A DNA stretch of 64,000 nucleotides from an uncultured Eggerthella sp. (GCA_900542065.1 UQLU01000009.1:1-64000), one strand, 5' to 3'. Positions 25,919 to 35,329 are shown, counted from the stretch's first letter. Program-made: numbers and translations. Notes: a model not told the origin generated them from the sequence alone.

Positions 25919-27931
25919 CTAGTTTTCTAAAGCGAGCAGCGAACGGAAGTAGCTGCTCGTTTCTTTTAGTTCTTCGGGATTTCCATCAAGACGAAGATTT
26001 CCTTTTTCAAGAAGCAATACGCGATCCATATAAGATACGCCCTGCAAGTGGTGGGTGATCATAATGACGGTTTTGTCTTTTAGGGTAGAAAAGATGGCAT
26101 CGAGAACTTGCTGTTCGGTTACGGGATCGAGTCCTACCATGGGTTCATCAAGAATAACGATGGGGGCATCCTGAAGTAATACGCGCGCGAGTGCAATTCG
26201 ATGACGTTCTCCGCCCGAAAAGCCAATGCCTGCTTCATCCACGAGAGTGTCAAGTCCTTTCGGAAGTCGTTTTAAAAGGGACTTGAGGCCAACTCGATGG
26301 AGTGTTTCTATAAGGAGCTCGTCGCTTGCTTCGGTGTTTCCAATGAGAAGGTTTTCGCGCAACGTTGCATTAAAGAGATAGGTTTTCTGCTGGATGACGC
26401 CAAAGTATTCGGCGGCACTATCGCCAAGGGTGCAGGTGGGACGAAGCTCGATAGTGTCAGGGGCGTTATCATCATGAGCGCTGTTTTCTGGCACGCTCTT
26501 TGCTCGGTCTTCTTTTGCAAGGGCATGCCTATCAGCAATAAGAACCTGTCCAACAGTTGGGGTAAGGTCGCCCCTTATTAATGAGGCGAGGGTAGATTTT
26601 CCAGCGCCGCTTCGTCCTAGAACCGCAATCTTTTCTCCTGCTTTTATTTGAAGGGAAAGATTGTTAATAAGCAGGCGCTTAGATTCAGGATAGGTAAAGG
26701 ATGCCTTATCGAAAATGAGATCATAGGCGTGAATGAAATCGCGGCTGCGAATGGAATCGCTGTCGTGAACAAGATCGTAGGCGCGCTGTCCAGCGTACCC
26801 CTTGCATCCATTTGATTTCGACCGCTTTACTTTGTCTGGTTGCGGGAGCTCATTAAGGCGTTCAATTGAATCTTGATGAGATCGCGCCTCAGTAGCTGCG
26901 GCAGAAAGGGGGGCAAAGGCATCAATCAAAGGGAAGTAGCCTAAGACAAAAGCAAGGATCCAATTGGAGTTTCCACCGATTTCTCCACCAAACTGTGTTG
27001 CCGCCCAGAAAAGGACAACGACGGCTCCTATTCCAAAGAATATCTGCAGTACGAGGTCGCGCTTCTTGTCGAACGAATGACCTGCGCGTTCAAGTTCACG
27101 AAGCGTTTGTTGTGTGTGTTTGTGGTGGGTAAGGTAGTCGTCATAGCGTCCTGATAATATCCAGTCGGTTATTCCCAAAACATCATCGGTCACTTCGGTA
27201 TACAAGGCCGATTTAAGTGATTTATGCTTTGCCAGACGTGCTCCGTTAATTGAAACCGAGACAAGCGGAATTACCACGAGTTCTATGAGCACCAAGCCCA
27301 ATACAAGAAGACCCATCCACCACGTAAAGCAGCCAAACCCAATAACAAGGACTAGCCCCAAAATCCAGGCAATAACACTAGGGAATATGGTGCGTAGGTA
27401 TAGGTTTTGAAGGTGACCAATGTCTTCGGCAAGAAGACCGAGTGCATCTCCTAATCTGTGCAGAGAATGGAAGAAGATACCGTTAGATTCAAAAGCGTCG
27501 TAGAGCTTTACGCGCAAACTTGAAGTCATGCGCAAAACCCAATCGTGGCTGGTAAGACGCTCAGCGTATTGCAACAGAGGCTTGCCAATGCCGAAAATGC
27601 GTACACAAAGCAACGGCGTGCCAAGGAGCAAAATTGAGTAGGGCATTTCTGCCGACTGCCCAATAAGCAAACCTGCCGTGAACATCAATGCTGCAGCGAA
27701 GCCAATGGTGAGCACTCCCAAAAAGATTGCAAGACACAGAGTTTTCTTGTAGCGCCCAAGATAAGGTTTCACCCATGAGTCATCTTTCCACGAAAAGGCG
27801 CTTGCTTTGCCAGCCTTTACTTTGGTGACATTAGCGGTGTTTATTGCGTTAGCCACATTAGTTGTATTAGTTGAACTTCTCGTATTAGTTGCGTTTGTGG
27901 CAGCCACCTTTTCGCTGCGTTTATTGCTCAT
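25919..27931 (-). CDS. cydC: Thiol ABC exporter subunit CydC
   Basis: This is one half of the heterodimeric ABC exporter CydDC, which exports glutathione or cysteine and is needed to assemble cytochrome bd. It has 670 residues, longer than usual. Residues 1-45 are an unusual Asn/Thr/Ala-rich tail (NATNTRSSTNTTNVANA) encoded by a degenerate nine-base repeat. Six membrane helices follow, then the ATPase domain with Walker A VLGRSGAGKSTLA, signature FSGGERHRIALARVLL and Walker B VILDEP. A second insertion of polar residues lies before the ATPase core. The ATG at 27931 follows AAGGAGGTGA and overlaps the cydD stop by eleven bases, indicating translational coupling. Confidence 0.92.
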   Translation of the reverse strand: MSNKRSEKVAATNATNTRSSTNTTNVANAINTANVTKVKAGKASAFSWKDDSWVKPYLGRYKKTLCLAIFLGVLTIGFAAALMFTAGLLIGQSAEMPYSILLLGTPLLCVRIFGIGKPLLQYAERLTSHDWVLRMTSSLRVKLYDAFESNGIFFHSLHRLGDALGLLAEDIGHLQNLYLRTIFPSVIAWILGLVLVIGFGCFTWWMGLLVLGLVLIELVVIPLVSVSINGARLAKHKSLKSALYTEVTDDVLGITDWILSGRYDDYLTHHKHTQQTLRELERAGHSFDKKRDLVLQIFFGIGAVVVLFWAATQFGGEIGGNSNWILAFVLGYFPLIDAFAPLSAAATEARSHQDSIERLNELPQPDKVKRSKSNGCKGYAGQRAYDLVHDSDSIRSRDFIHAYDLIFDKASFTYPESKRLLINNLSLQIKAGEKIAVLGRSGAGKSTLASLIRGDLTPTVGQVLIADRHALAKEDRAKSVPENSAHDDNAPDTIELRPTCTLGDSAAEYFGVIQQKTYLFNATLRENLLIGNTEASDELLIETLHRVGLKSLLKRLPKGLDTLVDEAGIGFSGGERHRIALARVLLQDAPIVILDEPMVGLDPVTEQQVLDAIFSTLKDKTVIMITHHLQGVSYMDRVLLLEKGNLRLDGNPEELKETSSYFRSLLALEN

Positions 27932-29756
27932 GAGATTCACCTCCTTTAAGGAAGTTCTTGTCCAGGGTAGAGGGGTCATTGTGCATAACAACTTTACCTT
28001 TATCCAACACCACTACTGAGTCCATAGCGGAAAGCCAATGCATACGATGCGTGGCGAAAAACACGAGCTTGTTTTGCATCAAAGAAAGCATGTGCTCTTT
28101 GAGCTCCAGCTCTGTTTCGATATCCAAATGTGCGGTAGGTTCGTCGAATATCAATACACTGCATTCGTCGTTCAGGAAGGCTCGAGCAAACGCGATGCGT
28201 TGTGCTTGTCCGCCGCTGAGGGTATGACCGCCTTCCCCAATAATAGTGTTGATCCCTTCAGGTAATTCTTCGATGAGGGAATTGAGTCCTATAAGTGAAC
28301 ATACCTGTTCAAGATCAGCATCGGATGCTTCGGGGTGATAAAACGCCACATTGTCGCGAAGTGATGCGTGAAAGATGTGAGGGTCCTGAGGGATGTAGGC
28401 AACACGATGATGCCACCAAGGAGTATTAAGCGTTGATAATCGCTGCTCATTAAGAACGATTTTTCCTGAGGTGGGATCAGTTAATCCTGCAAGAATGTGG
28501 GCAAGAGTGCTTTTGCCGCTGCCAGAAGCACCGACGATTCCTATGCGCTGTCCGCCAAAAAAGGTGGCAGAGATGTTTTCGAGCGCGAATGTATTTGCGT
28601 TCGAGGATGACGATGAGCCGTAAGAAAAAGAAACGTCGCGAAGCTCAAGGGAAAATGCGGGAGAAGATAACGTGGTGTCGTTGATAGCGGAGGTTGTTTT
28701 GTCGACAGCTGAGCGGGTGGCAGTTGTACTGCTGCCAACGGGTTTATTGTTAGCGGCGGTTGCGTTGATAGCAGCAGTCGTATCTTCGTCAGCCGATTCA
28801 CTACTAATCTCACCGTTTGCTCCAAGGGTATCCAAAATGCTCCGTAATGCATTTTTTCCATCGAGTGACGCATGATAGTCAGAAGCGAATTCGCGAATAG
28901 GCCTAAAGTAGTCAGGCATAACCACAAGGACAAACAAGGCTGGATACAAACCAAGCGAACCATCGACAAGGCGGAATCCTAGTAGCACCGCAATGGCAGC
29001 AATGGAGACGGTTGAAAATGCGTCCAATACCGCACCTGAAAGCGTAGCAACACGTAGCGTTTTCATAGTTGCTTTTCGAAAGCGTTCGCTGGATTCAAAA
29101 ATGCGCTGTGCGTGAGCTTTACTTCTTCCGAAAAACTTGAGCGTATCTATACCGCGAATGGAATCGAGGAAATGATTGGCAAGGCGCTGATATTCCTTGT
29201 GTTGCTTGCCTGCTTCAAGGCTTGCGGTGTGCCCGATCAATACCATTTGTAAGATGATTGCAGGAAATACCATAAGACCGATAAGAGCAGATACCCAATC
29301 AAACACAAACAGCAGCACGAGCAGCATAACAGGGATTATTACAAGCTTGGTCATGCGGGGAAGAATCATATGGAGATATGATTCGACTTGATCGACGCCT
29401 TCGATCAAAAGGGTGGCAAACCCACCCGTACCTTTTTGTTGAATGAGTGTTTGCCCTTGCTTGAAGAGCTTTTCGAATAAAGCTTCTCTAAACTCATCAG
29501 CTCGATTTGCTGCAAAAGTTTCAAGCCATTTACTTTGAGCGTTGTCTAAGATTTGGCGAGCAACAAGACATGCCAAAAACCCCGCAATAAAAGGAATTTG
29601 ATCAAGGAGAGCTTGGCTGTACCACAGATTAACAAGCGCGGTAGTAAGGCAAAGAGCTTGAATAGCTATAAGCGCGCCTGCAACAAAGGAGAACAGCACG
29701 CAGTTGCGCAATGCTGTGCTAACTCCTTTGATAGTGAATAGCAGGCGGTCAATCAT
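27921..29756 (-). CDS. cydD: Thiol ABC exporter subunit CydD
   Basis: This partner of CydC has 611 residues. The N-terminal six-helix membrane domain (about 1-320) is followed by a low-complexity Ala/Thr/Ser/Asn linker of about 45 residues, absent from typical CydD. The ATPase domain then has Walker A VGASGSGKSTLA, signature LSGGQAQRIAFARAFL and Walker B LIFDEPTAHLD. AAAAGGA precedes the ATG. The order in transcription is cydD then cydC. cydAB lie upstream on the same strand but behind a strong terminator, so cydDC must have its own promoter in the 364-base gap that also holds a large palindromic element. Confidence 0.92.
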   Translation of the reverse strand: MIDRLLFTIKGVSTALRNCVLFSFVAGALIAIQALCLTTALVNLWYSQALLDQIPFIAGFLACLVARQILDNAQSKWLETFAANRADEFREALFEKLFKQGQTLIQQKGTGGFATLLIEGVDQVESYLHMILPRMTKLVIIPVMLLVLLFVFDWVSALIGLMVFPAIILQMVLIGHTASLEAGKQHKEYQRLANHFLDSIRGIDTLKFFGRSKAHAQRIFESSERFRKATMKTLRVATLSGAVLDAFSTVSIAAIAVLLGFRLVDGSLGLYPALFVLVVMPDYFRPIREFASDYHASLDGKNALRSILDTLGANGEISSESADEDTTAAINATAANNKPVGSSTTATRSAVDKTTSAINDTTLSSPAFSLELRDVSFSYGSSSSSNANTFALENISATFFGGQRIGIVGASGSGKSTLAHILAGLTDPTSGKIVLNEQRLSTLNTPWWHHRVAYIPQDPHIFHASLRDNVAFYHPEASDADLEQVCSLIGLNSLIEELPEGINTIIGEGGHTLSGGQAQRIAFARAFLNDECSVLIFDEPTAHLDIETELELKEHMLSLMQNKLVFFATHRMHWLSAMDSVVVLDKGKVVMHNDPSTLDKNFLKGGESHEQ

Positions 29757-29811
29757 AGTAAATCCTTTTGGAGGTTCGTTGGTTGTTTGGCGCTGTTTTG
29801 ATTACTTAGTC

Positions 29812-30008
29812 AGAGAACTTTCAGCACTGCGTTTTCGGACATTCCTGAGTAAAGCTTTAAACAAAGCTTTTAGGGCATAGCCCCTGATTAGCGCGAGATG
29901 CTTTAGGGATAGAAAAAGCTTTCGGCGCGTCATTTACGCTATGCCATTTGCTTTGTTTGAAGCTTGGTAAGCGAAGGCTGTCCGAAAACGCAGTGCTGAG
30001 GGTTCTCT
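29812..30008. repeat. 197-bp near-palindromic element in the cyd locus
   Basis: Outer arms 29812-29841 and 29979-30008 are inverted complements at 28 of 30 positions (core TCAGCACTGCGTTTTCGGAC). Middle arms AAGCTTTAAACAAAGC (29852-29867) and its partner at 29950-29965 match at 15 of 16. Inner arms GGCATAGC (29874-29881) and GCTATGCC (29938-29945) are perfect. Symmetry runs through the whole element, leaving a central loop of about 56 bases. There is no open reading frame and no obvious target-site duplication. Confidence 0.85.
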
Positions 30009-30062
30009 ATGCTATTTTCAAAAGTAGAGATACTTATCATGCAGCTTGCGTGATGAGTTAAT

Positions 30063-30105
30063 ACTAAACAATAAGGCCGCTGCGAAGAACAACTTCACAG
30101 CGGCC
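30063..30105 (-). terminator. Terminator of the cydAB operon
   Basis: Minus strand GGCCGCTGTGAAG-TTGTT-CTTCGCAGCGGCC is followed by TTATTGTTT. It lies just after the cydB stop. Confidence 0.88.
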
Positions 30106-30120
30106 CCGATCTATTCAAGA

Positions 30121-31143
30121 TTAGTATTCTTGAAGATCTTCATCGGTCAGACGGCCGCGGAAGGTGCGATAGATAATTACGTGATAAATCAGCACTAAAG
30201 GCAAACCAATGCAAGTGATGCCTGTCATCCAGCCAAGTGCCAGATCGGATGATGCTGCTGTTGCAATCGTGATATTTTCGCCAATCGTCGCAACTACCAA
30301 GTTCGGGAACATAGAAGCGGCAAACAATACAACCAAGAACAAAGCTGATGCACTGCTTACAAGGAATGGGACTAAATCGTTGCCATCTTCTTTAGAGGTA
30401 ACTACAACGCCAATCAAAGCAGCAGCTACCAATACAAATACTGCCCAACGAACTATCTCAAGTGTGGGATCCATCGTAGGCTGAATTCCAACAAGGGCAT
30501 AAGCGGTTACTGCCACAAATAATACTAGGCTTACCAAAGCGAGAGGACGACGGAGTCCTGCAACGCGTGCCTGAAAATCGGAAGGTTTTGGGGCTTTCAT
30601 GGCAAGCCACGTTGCGCCTTGGGTAAGGAAAATAGACAAGCCCAAAAGTCCACACAACAGCGTAAAGGGTGTGACCAATCCCAGAAGAGGAACGCCAATA
30701 TAATCGCCATTTGTATCCATAGGAATACCAGCGTAAACGTTGCCAATAGCTACACCAAACAACAAGGCAGGAAGGAGGGATCCAACGAAGAAGAATGCAT
30801 CCCAGACGCCCTTCCATTTGGGGTCGTGCGCGCGATATTCGAGAGAAACAGCGCGAATGATCAGGCCAAAGAGTACCAACATTACTGCCAGGTAAAATCC
30901 CGAAAACGTTGTTGCATATGCAGGGGCAAAAGCGGCGAACAGTGCGCCACCAGCGGTAAGCAGCCATACTTCGTTGCCGTCCCAAACGGGACCGACACTT
31001 CGACGTACGATCGCTTTTTCTTTTTCGTCCTTAGCAACAAAAGGAGAAAGAACACCTGCGCCAAGGTCGAATCCGTCCAAGATGAAGTAGCCCGCAATAA
31101 GGACGGCAATAAGGATAAACCAAAGAATTCCTAATACAGTCAT
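30121..31143 (-). CDS. cydB: Cytochrome bd ubiquinol/menaquinol oxidase subunit II
   Basis: This membrane subunit of the bd-type terminal oxidase has 340 residues. The conserved N-terminal block DGFDLGAGVLSPFVAKDEKE is followed by GPVWDGNEVWLLTAGGALFAAFAPAYA, the diagnostic CydB segment. Eight or nine membrane helices are visible. It starts two bases after the cydA stop with AAGGATGG as ribosome binding site, so the two form an operon. It partners CydA and depends on the nearby cydDC for assembly. Confidence 0.95.
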   Translation of the reverse strand: MTVLGILWFILIAVLIAGYFILDGFDLGAGVLSPFVAKDEKEKAIVRRSVGPVWDGNEVWLLTAGGALFAAFAPAYATTFSGFYLAVMLVLFGLIIRAVSLEYRAHDPKWKGVWDAFFFVGSLLPALLFGVAIGNVYAGIPMDTNGDYIGVPLLGLVTPFTLLCGLLGLSIFLTQGATWLAMKAPKPSDFQARVAGLRRPLALVSLVLFVAVTAYALVGIQPTMDPTLEIVRWAVFVLVAAALIGVVVTSKEDGNDLVPFLVSSASALFLVVLFAASMFPNLVVATIGENITIATAASSDLALGWMTGITCIGLPLVLIYHVIIYRTFRGRLTDEDLQEY

Positions 31144-31145
31144 GC

Positions 31146-32555
31146 CTATTCACCATCCTTCTGTACTTCTTCGCAGTGAGGACCATTCTTGATGATATGG
31201 ATAACGATGCGTGCCCAGCCAATAATCAAAAAGAGATAAATCAAGCAGAATAGGGTAATGGTAATGGCGAGTTCGGGAGAAGAAACTGCCAAGGAATTTG
31301 CTTGATCGGTTAGCAGGCTGATGCCGCTTGGGCTACTTTCTGCTGGGTAGACTACCCAAGGCTGGCGGCCAATTTCTGCTGTTACCCAGCCACCCTGAAT
31401 TGCCAGGAAGGGGAACAGGGGCGAAATAATAGCAAGATTCTGTAACCAACGCATGTTCTTAATGCGGCCTTTTCGATAGGTAAAGATGAATGCCAAGATG
31501 GTGGTCAGGGCAATAAGGCCAAACATGATAACCATCAAGTGATAGCTCTGGAATACCGTATTTACGGGAAGCTGATCGATAGTTTCCTCGGTAAATTCAT
31601 CGCCATAGGCACCACTTGCTGCGAGTTCATTTAAGCCAGGGTATTCTTTTTCAAAATCCCAAGAAGCCAAGAATGAGGTACCGCCAGGAATAGCCAATGG
31701 TGTAATAACTTCTTGGCTTTCTTCGTCGACCCAGCCAAGCGCATATAAAGGCATAGCTTCGGTTTCGTAAGCGCCTTCCATCATGGCAAACTTAGTGGGC
31801 TGCTCTTCGGCAACTACTACAGCAGATTGATGAGCAAATACAATCATGAGGCAGGTGGTAACCAAGCCGATTGCGGAAGCTACTCGCACAGTTTTCATGG
31901 CGAATTCGGTATGGCGACCTTTCTTTAAATACCAAGCACCAATTGCAAGCGCCATGAAGGCACCCATGATGAGCAGTGCATCAACGGTGTGCAAATAGCG
32001 AGGGATAGTGGTGGCGTTGAATGCAGCTGCGATAAAGTCAGTCAAAATTGCCTGGGTTCCGTCGGCGGAAAGTTCGGCGCCTGCAGGGGTCTGCATCCAA
32101 GAGTTTGCAATGATGATCCACAAAGCAGACAGACAAGAGCCAAACCAAACAAGCCAAGCGGAGGCTAGATAGAACTTCTTGCCAACCTTTTTACGTCCGA
32201 ACAGAAGCACGCCCAAGAAGACCGACTCCAAGAAGAAGGCCAGAAGGGCTTCTGCGGCCAGAGGAGCACCGAAAATGTCACCGACAAAACGTGCGTAATC
32301 TGCCCAGTTGGTTCCGAATGAAAATTCCATCGTAATACCAGTAGCAACACCAAGGGCAAAGGTTGCCGTAAACACCTTAACCCAGAAACGTGAAGCAGCG
32401 GCATCTTCGGGCTTCTGTGAGCGGTAATACTTCGTTTCGAAGATTGCCACGATAAGGCCCAAGCCGATGGATAGTGGCACGAAGATGAAGTGATACATCG
32501 CTGTAAGCGCAAACTGGATACGCGCTAACAAGACGGGATCAGTCAAAAAATCCAT
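31146..32555 (-). CDS. cydA: Cytochrome bd oxidase subunit I
   Basis: This haem-bearing subunit oxidises quinol and reduces O2. It has 469 residues, with a short Q-loop. The N-terminal haem ligand is in ALTAMYHFIFVPLSIGLG (His22). GVATGITMEFSFGTNWADY contains the haem b558 Met region, and GWVTAEIGRQPWVVY is the conserved GRQPW signature. A second conserved His lies in YLHTVDALLIMGAF. AAAGGAGGTG precedes the ATG. The enzyme would provide high-affinity O2 scavenging or microaerobic respiration. The upstream 310-base gap contains a perfect AT-rich palindrome (32713-32731), a candidate operator. Confidence 0.95.
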   Translation of the reverse strand: MDFLTDPVLLARIQFALTAMYHFIFVPLSIGLGLIVAIFETKYYRSQKPEDAAASRFWVKVFTATFALGVATGITMEFSFGTNWADYARFVGDIFGAPLAAEALLAFFLESVFLGVLLFGRKKVGKKFYLASAWLVWFGSCLSALWIIIANSWMQTPAGAELSADGTQAILTDFIAAAFNATTIPRYLHTVDALLIMGAFMALAIGAWYLKKGRHTEFAMKTVRVASAIGLVTTCLMIVFAHQSAVVVAEEQPTKFAMMEGAYETEAMPLYALGWVDEESQEVITPLAIPGGTSFLASWDFEKEYPGLNELAASGAYGDEFTEETIDQLPVNTVFQSYHLMVIMFGLIALTTILAFIFTYRKGRIKNMRWLQNLAIISPLFPFLAIQGGWVTAEIGRQPWVVYPAESSPSGISLLTDQANSLAVSSPELAITITLFCLIYLFLIIGWARIVIHIIKNGPHCEEVQKDGE

Positions 32556-32712
32556 CTGTGCACCTCCTTTACCGTTGCGGTTTTAGCTGCCAGCTGTCTT
32601 CGCTGCACCTTCTTCATTTAAGCGAAGACAAATGGCTCCATAAAACCTTCACTTTTACTATGAATTCATACTATCACCGAATTTGACCAGATAGGGACGG
32701 AATACGAAAAAA

Positions 32713-32731
32713 TGTTATTAAAATAATAACA
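32713..32731. promoter_or_regulatory. Perfect AT palindrome upstream of cydA
   Basis: TGTTATTA-AAA-TAATAACA lies about 160 bases before the cydA ATG and about 135 bases from the csoR stop. The half-site TGTTA resembles redox-regulator sites, but the spacing does not fit Rex. No factor is assigned. The rest of the gap 32556-32866 is AT-rich with nothing else recognised. Confidence 0.4.
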
Positions 32732-32866
32732 ATTTATGAAAAAGGGGGAATGTTGCGCATCGTTTTAGCTAAGTTTGGTGTTTATATTGCCCAAAAACGA
32801 ACAAATGCTCTCTAATAAATGACAGATATTAATTCTTTTATGTGGGTCCCATTCTGCTTCTTAGCT

Positions 32867-33139
32867 TTAAAAATTACTAAAGCGTTCTACCGCCTTGGTG
32901 AAGTTTTCGATGGTTTTATCGGCATCGCCATGTTCAATGCCATCTCGAACGCAATGTTTGATGTGTCCTTCTAAAACAACTTGCCCTGCCTTGTGGAGTG
33001 CCGACTTTGCGGCATTAATCTGAGACAAAACATCTTCACAAGGAACGTCTTCGTCAATCATGCGATCGATTGCTTGTACTTGGCCGATGATCTTCTTGAA
33101 ACGACGATGCAAGTTATCAGAATCCATACATTGTTTCAT
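32867..33139 (-). CDS. csoR: CsoR-type metal-sensing repressor
   Basis: This is a 90-residue all-helical repressor of the CsoR/RcnR (DUF156) family. The metal ligands Cys34 (DVPCEDVL), His59 and Cys63 (EGHIKHC) have the 25- and 4-residue spacing of the Cu(I) sensor CsoR, so copper is the best guess. GQVQAIDRMI is the conserved first helix. The ATG at 33139 follows AAAGGAG. It is divergent from the P-type ATPase, with a matching palindromic operator in between (33239-33256). Loss of DNA binding on metal uptake would derepress the ATPase and possibly csoR itself. Confidence 0.92.
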   Translation of the reverse strand: MKQCMDSDNLHRRFKKIIGQVQAIDRMIDEDVPCEDVLSQINAAKSALHKAGQVVLEGHIKHCVRDGIEHGDADKTIENFTKAVERFSNF

Positions 33140-33238
33140 GTAAAAGTGCTCCTTTAATCCGCTACTCCTTCTAGTATAGCCCGAACCAAAAATTGCTCTT
33201 GCATAGAAATTAACCAAGGCGTACTATTTTTCTAAACC

Positions 33239-33256
33239 TATACCCCTATGGGTATA
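33239..33256. promoter_or_regulatory. CsoR operator
   Basis: TATACCC-CTAT-GGGTATA is a perfect inverted repeat of the G/C-tract type bound by CsoR tetramers. It lies about 50 bases before the ATPase ATG and 100 bases before the csoR ATG. Confidence 0.85.
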
Positions 33257-33307
33257 AAGCCATGGTTAACTTATCAAGAATTCAACAACGAAAAGGGAGA
33301 ACCACGC

Positions 33308-35329
33308 ATGATTGAAGCAATGGAAAAACTGCTTGAATGGGGTGGCATGAAGCGTGATATTGCGTTTTTGATCATTTCTGCCGTTGCGGTTTTAACAAGC
33401 TTGTTTGTCCCTATTGATTGGCCCGTTGATCCAGCATGGATTGCCATCGTGCTTTGCGGCATTCCTATCATTATGGAAGCTGTCATAGGCCTGGTTACTG
33501 AGTTCGATATTAAAGCTGACGTACTAGTTTCGTTGGCCTTGATCGCGTCAATAATAATTGGCGAATATTTCGCCGCAGGGGAAGTTGCGGTCATTATGCA
33601 GCTTGGTGCTCTTTTGGAAGACATTACGGTTGCAAAGGCGCGTGCGGGCATTGAACGTTTGGTGAATCTTACACCACAAACAGCACGCATTGTTGTTAAC
33701 GGGAAGGAACAAACTATTGCTGCTGAAAACGTGGCAGTAGGTGATATGTGCCGCGTTCTTCCTGGCGAAACAATTCCTGTTGATGGGGTAATTTCTGAAG
33801 GTCAAACCTCCATTGATGAATCGGTAATGACAGGAGAACCGCTCCCTATTGATAAAAATCCTGGGGATGAAGTGCGCAGTGGCACCGTTAATCAATTTGG
33901 CGCTTTTACTATGAAGGCTACTAAAGTTGGTGAAGATAGTTCTCTTGCTCGCATGATTGCGCTTGTTCAGTCGGCTGATGCAGGTAAGGCGAAAATTGTC
34001 CGCCTAGCTGATAAATGGGCAACTTGGATTGTGGTTATCGCACTCCTTTCTGCTGCTATCACGTGGGCGGTTACGGGCGAAATCATTCGCGCTGTTACTA
34101 TCCTGGTTGTGTTTTGCCCTTGCGCGTTAGTTCTTGCAACACCTACCGCTATCATGGCGGCAATTGGTAATTTAACGAAGTGGGGCGTACTGGTGCGTGA
34201 AGGCGATGCCTTGGAGCGCTTGGCAAAAGTTGCGCGTGTGGCGTTTGATAAAACGGGTACGTTAACGCGCGGCAAGCCGGAAGTTGAAGCAGTTCATGTG
34301 TTTGCAGCCTCGCATCACGACGCAACGTTGCAATCTGCTCTTAGTAAGGAATCTATTACTGCAAATCTATCAAATGAGGACGAACTGTTTTGGCTAGTTG
34401 CTAGTGCGGAAAACTCAAGCGAACATCCTCTTGGACGTGCCATTGTAGACTCGTATAAGGCGAAATTAAAATCTACGAATAACAAATCCCTCCAATCTCC
34501 CTTGGATAACGGATTATTTTGCTCTCTTGCAAAAGCCGAACACTTTGAAATGTTGCCGGGCCGCGGTATTAAGGCATTTGTTGATGATCGGATGGTCGTT
34601 GCAGGCAATGCTGAGCTTATGCAAGAAGAAAAAATCCGTGGTTTTCTTTCTAATGCTTCAGCGGCATACGAAAAAGAAGGTTGCACCATTGTTCATGTAG
34701 GCGTGGATGGTATTGCTGCAGGGTTTGTGGTACTGGCGGATCAAGTTCGCGAAGCTTCGCATGGTACGGTGTCTGGTATTACAAAGCTTGGTATTGTTCC
34801 TGTGCTTTTGACGGGTGATCATCGACAAGCAGCACATCATATTGCATCGCTTGTAGGGGTTAAAGAAGTTCATGCGGAGTGTCTGCCCGAAGATAAGCTT
34901 TCAGCTATTGAAAAATTTGAAGCAAAAGGTCAGCATACCTGCATGGTAGGAGATGGAATTAATGATGCCCCCGCTTTAAAGCGAGCTTACGTTGGTGTAG
35001 CGATGGGCGGTGTTGGCAGTGATATTGCTGTGGATGCTGCAGATATTGCCTTAGTGCGCGACAATATTGATGCGCTACCTCATATGCTTGCACTTTCAAA
35101 ACGCATGATGACTACTATTAAAGTGAACATGACGTTTTCTCTTGCACTCAATTTTGTTGCCATTATATTGGCGATGCTGGGTATCTTGAATCCTGTTGTG
35201 GGAGCGCTGGTTCATAATGCGGGTTCAGTGCTTGTTATTTGCAATTCAGCATTGTTGCTTCGTTGGGGTATGAAGAAGAATACTTCCGCTTCTGTTTCTT
35301 TTTCTGTTGCTGTCGAAAAGGATAGTTGA
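33308..35329 (+). CDS. P1B-type heavy-metal-transporting ATPase without N-terminal metal-binding domain
   Basis: This metal exporter has 673 residues. It has the CPC transport site in VVFCPCALVLATPT, the phosphorylation site DKTGTLTRG (Asp about 314), the HP motif EHPLGRAIV, and GDGINDAPAL near 555. The usual N-terminal CxxC metal-binding domain is missing; the protein starts with a short helix and the membrane region. The last helices read NPVVGALVHNAGSVLVICNS, a form not diagnostic of Cu versus Zn/Cd. The paired CsoR suggests copper. The ATG at 33308 follows AAGGGAGA. An in-frame ATG at 33248 would overlap the operator and is rejected. Confidence 0.9.
   Translation: MIEAMEKLLEWGGMKRDIAFLIISAVAVLTSLFVPIDWPVDPAWIAIVLCGIPIIMEAVIGLVTEFDIKADVLVSLALIASIIIGEYFAAGEVAVIMQLGALLEDITVAKARAGIERLVNLTPQTARIVVNGKEQTIAAENVAVGDMCRVLPGETIPVDGVISEGQTSIDESVMTGEPLPIDKNPGDEVRSGTVNQFGAFTMKATKVGEDSSLARMIALVQSADAGKAKIVRLADKWATWIVVIALLSAAITWAVTGEIIRAVTILVVFCPCALVLATPTAIMAAIGNLTKWGVLVREGDALERLAKVARVAFDKTGTLTRGKPEVEAVHVFAASHHDATLQSALSKESITANLSNEDELFWLVASAENSSEHPLGRAIVDSYKAKLKSTNNKSLQSPLDNGLFCSLAKAEHFEMLPGRGIKAFVDDRMVVAGNAELMQEEKIRGFLSNASAAYEKEGCTIVHVGVDGIAAGFVVLADQVREASHGTVSGITKLGIVPVLLTGDHRQAAHHIASLVGVKEVHAECLPEDKLSAIEKFEAKGQHTCMVGDGINDAPALKRAYVGVAMGGVGSDIAVDAADIALVRDNIDALPHMLALSKRMMTTIKVNMTFSLALNFVAIILAMLGILNPVVGALVHNAGSVLVICNSALLLRWGMKKNTSASVSFSVAVEKDS

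Noticed and set aside
32713..32731. Rex operator upstream of cydA
   Set aside because: The half-sites are separated by nine bases rather than the six to eight of known Rex sites; kept only as an unassigned palindrome.
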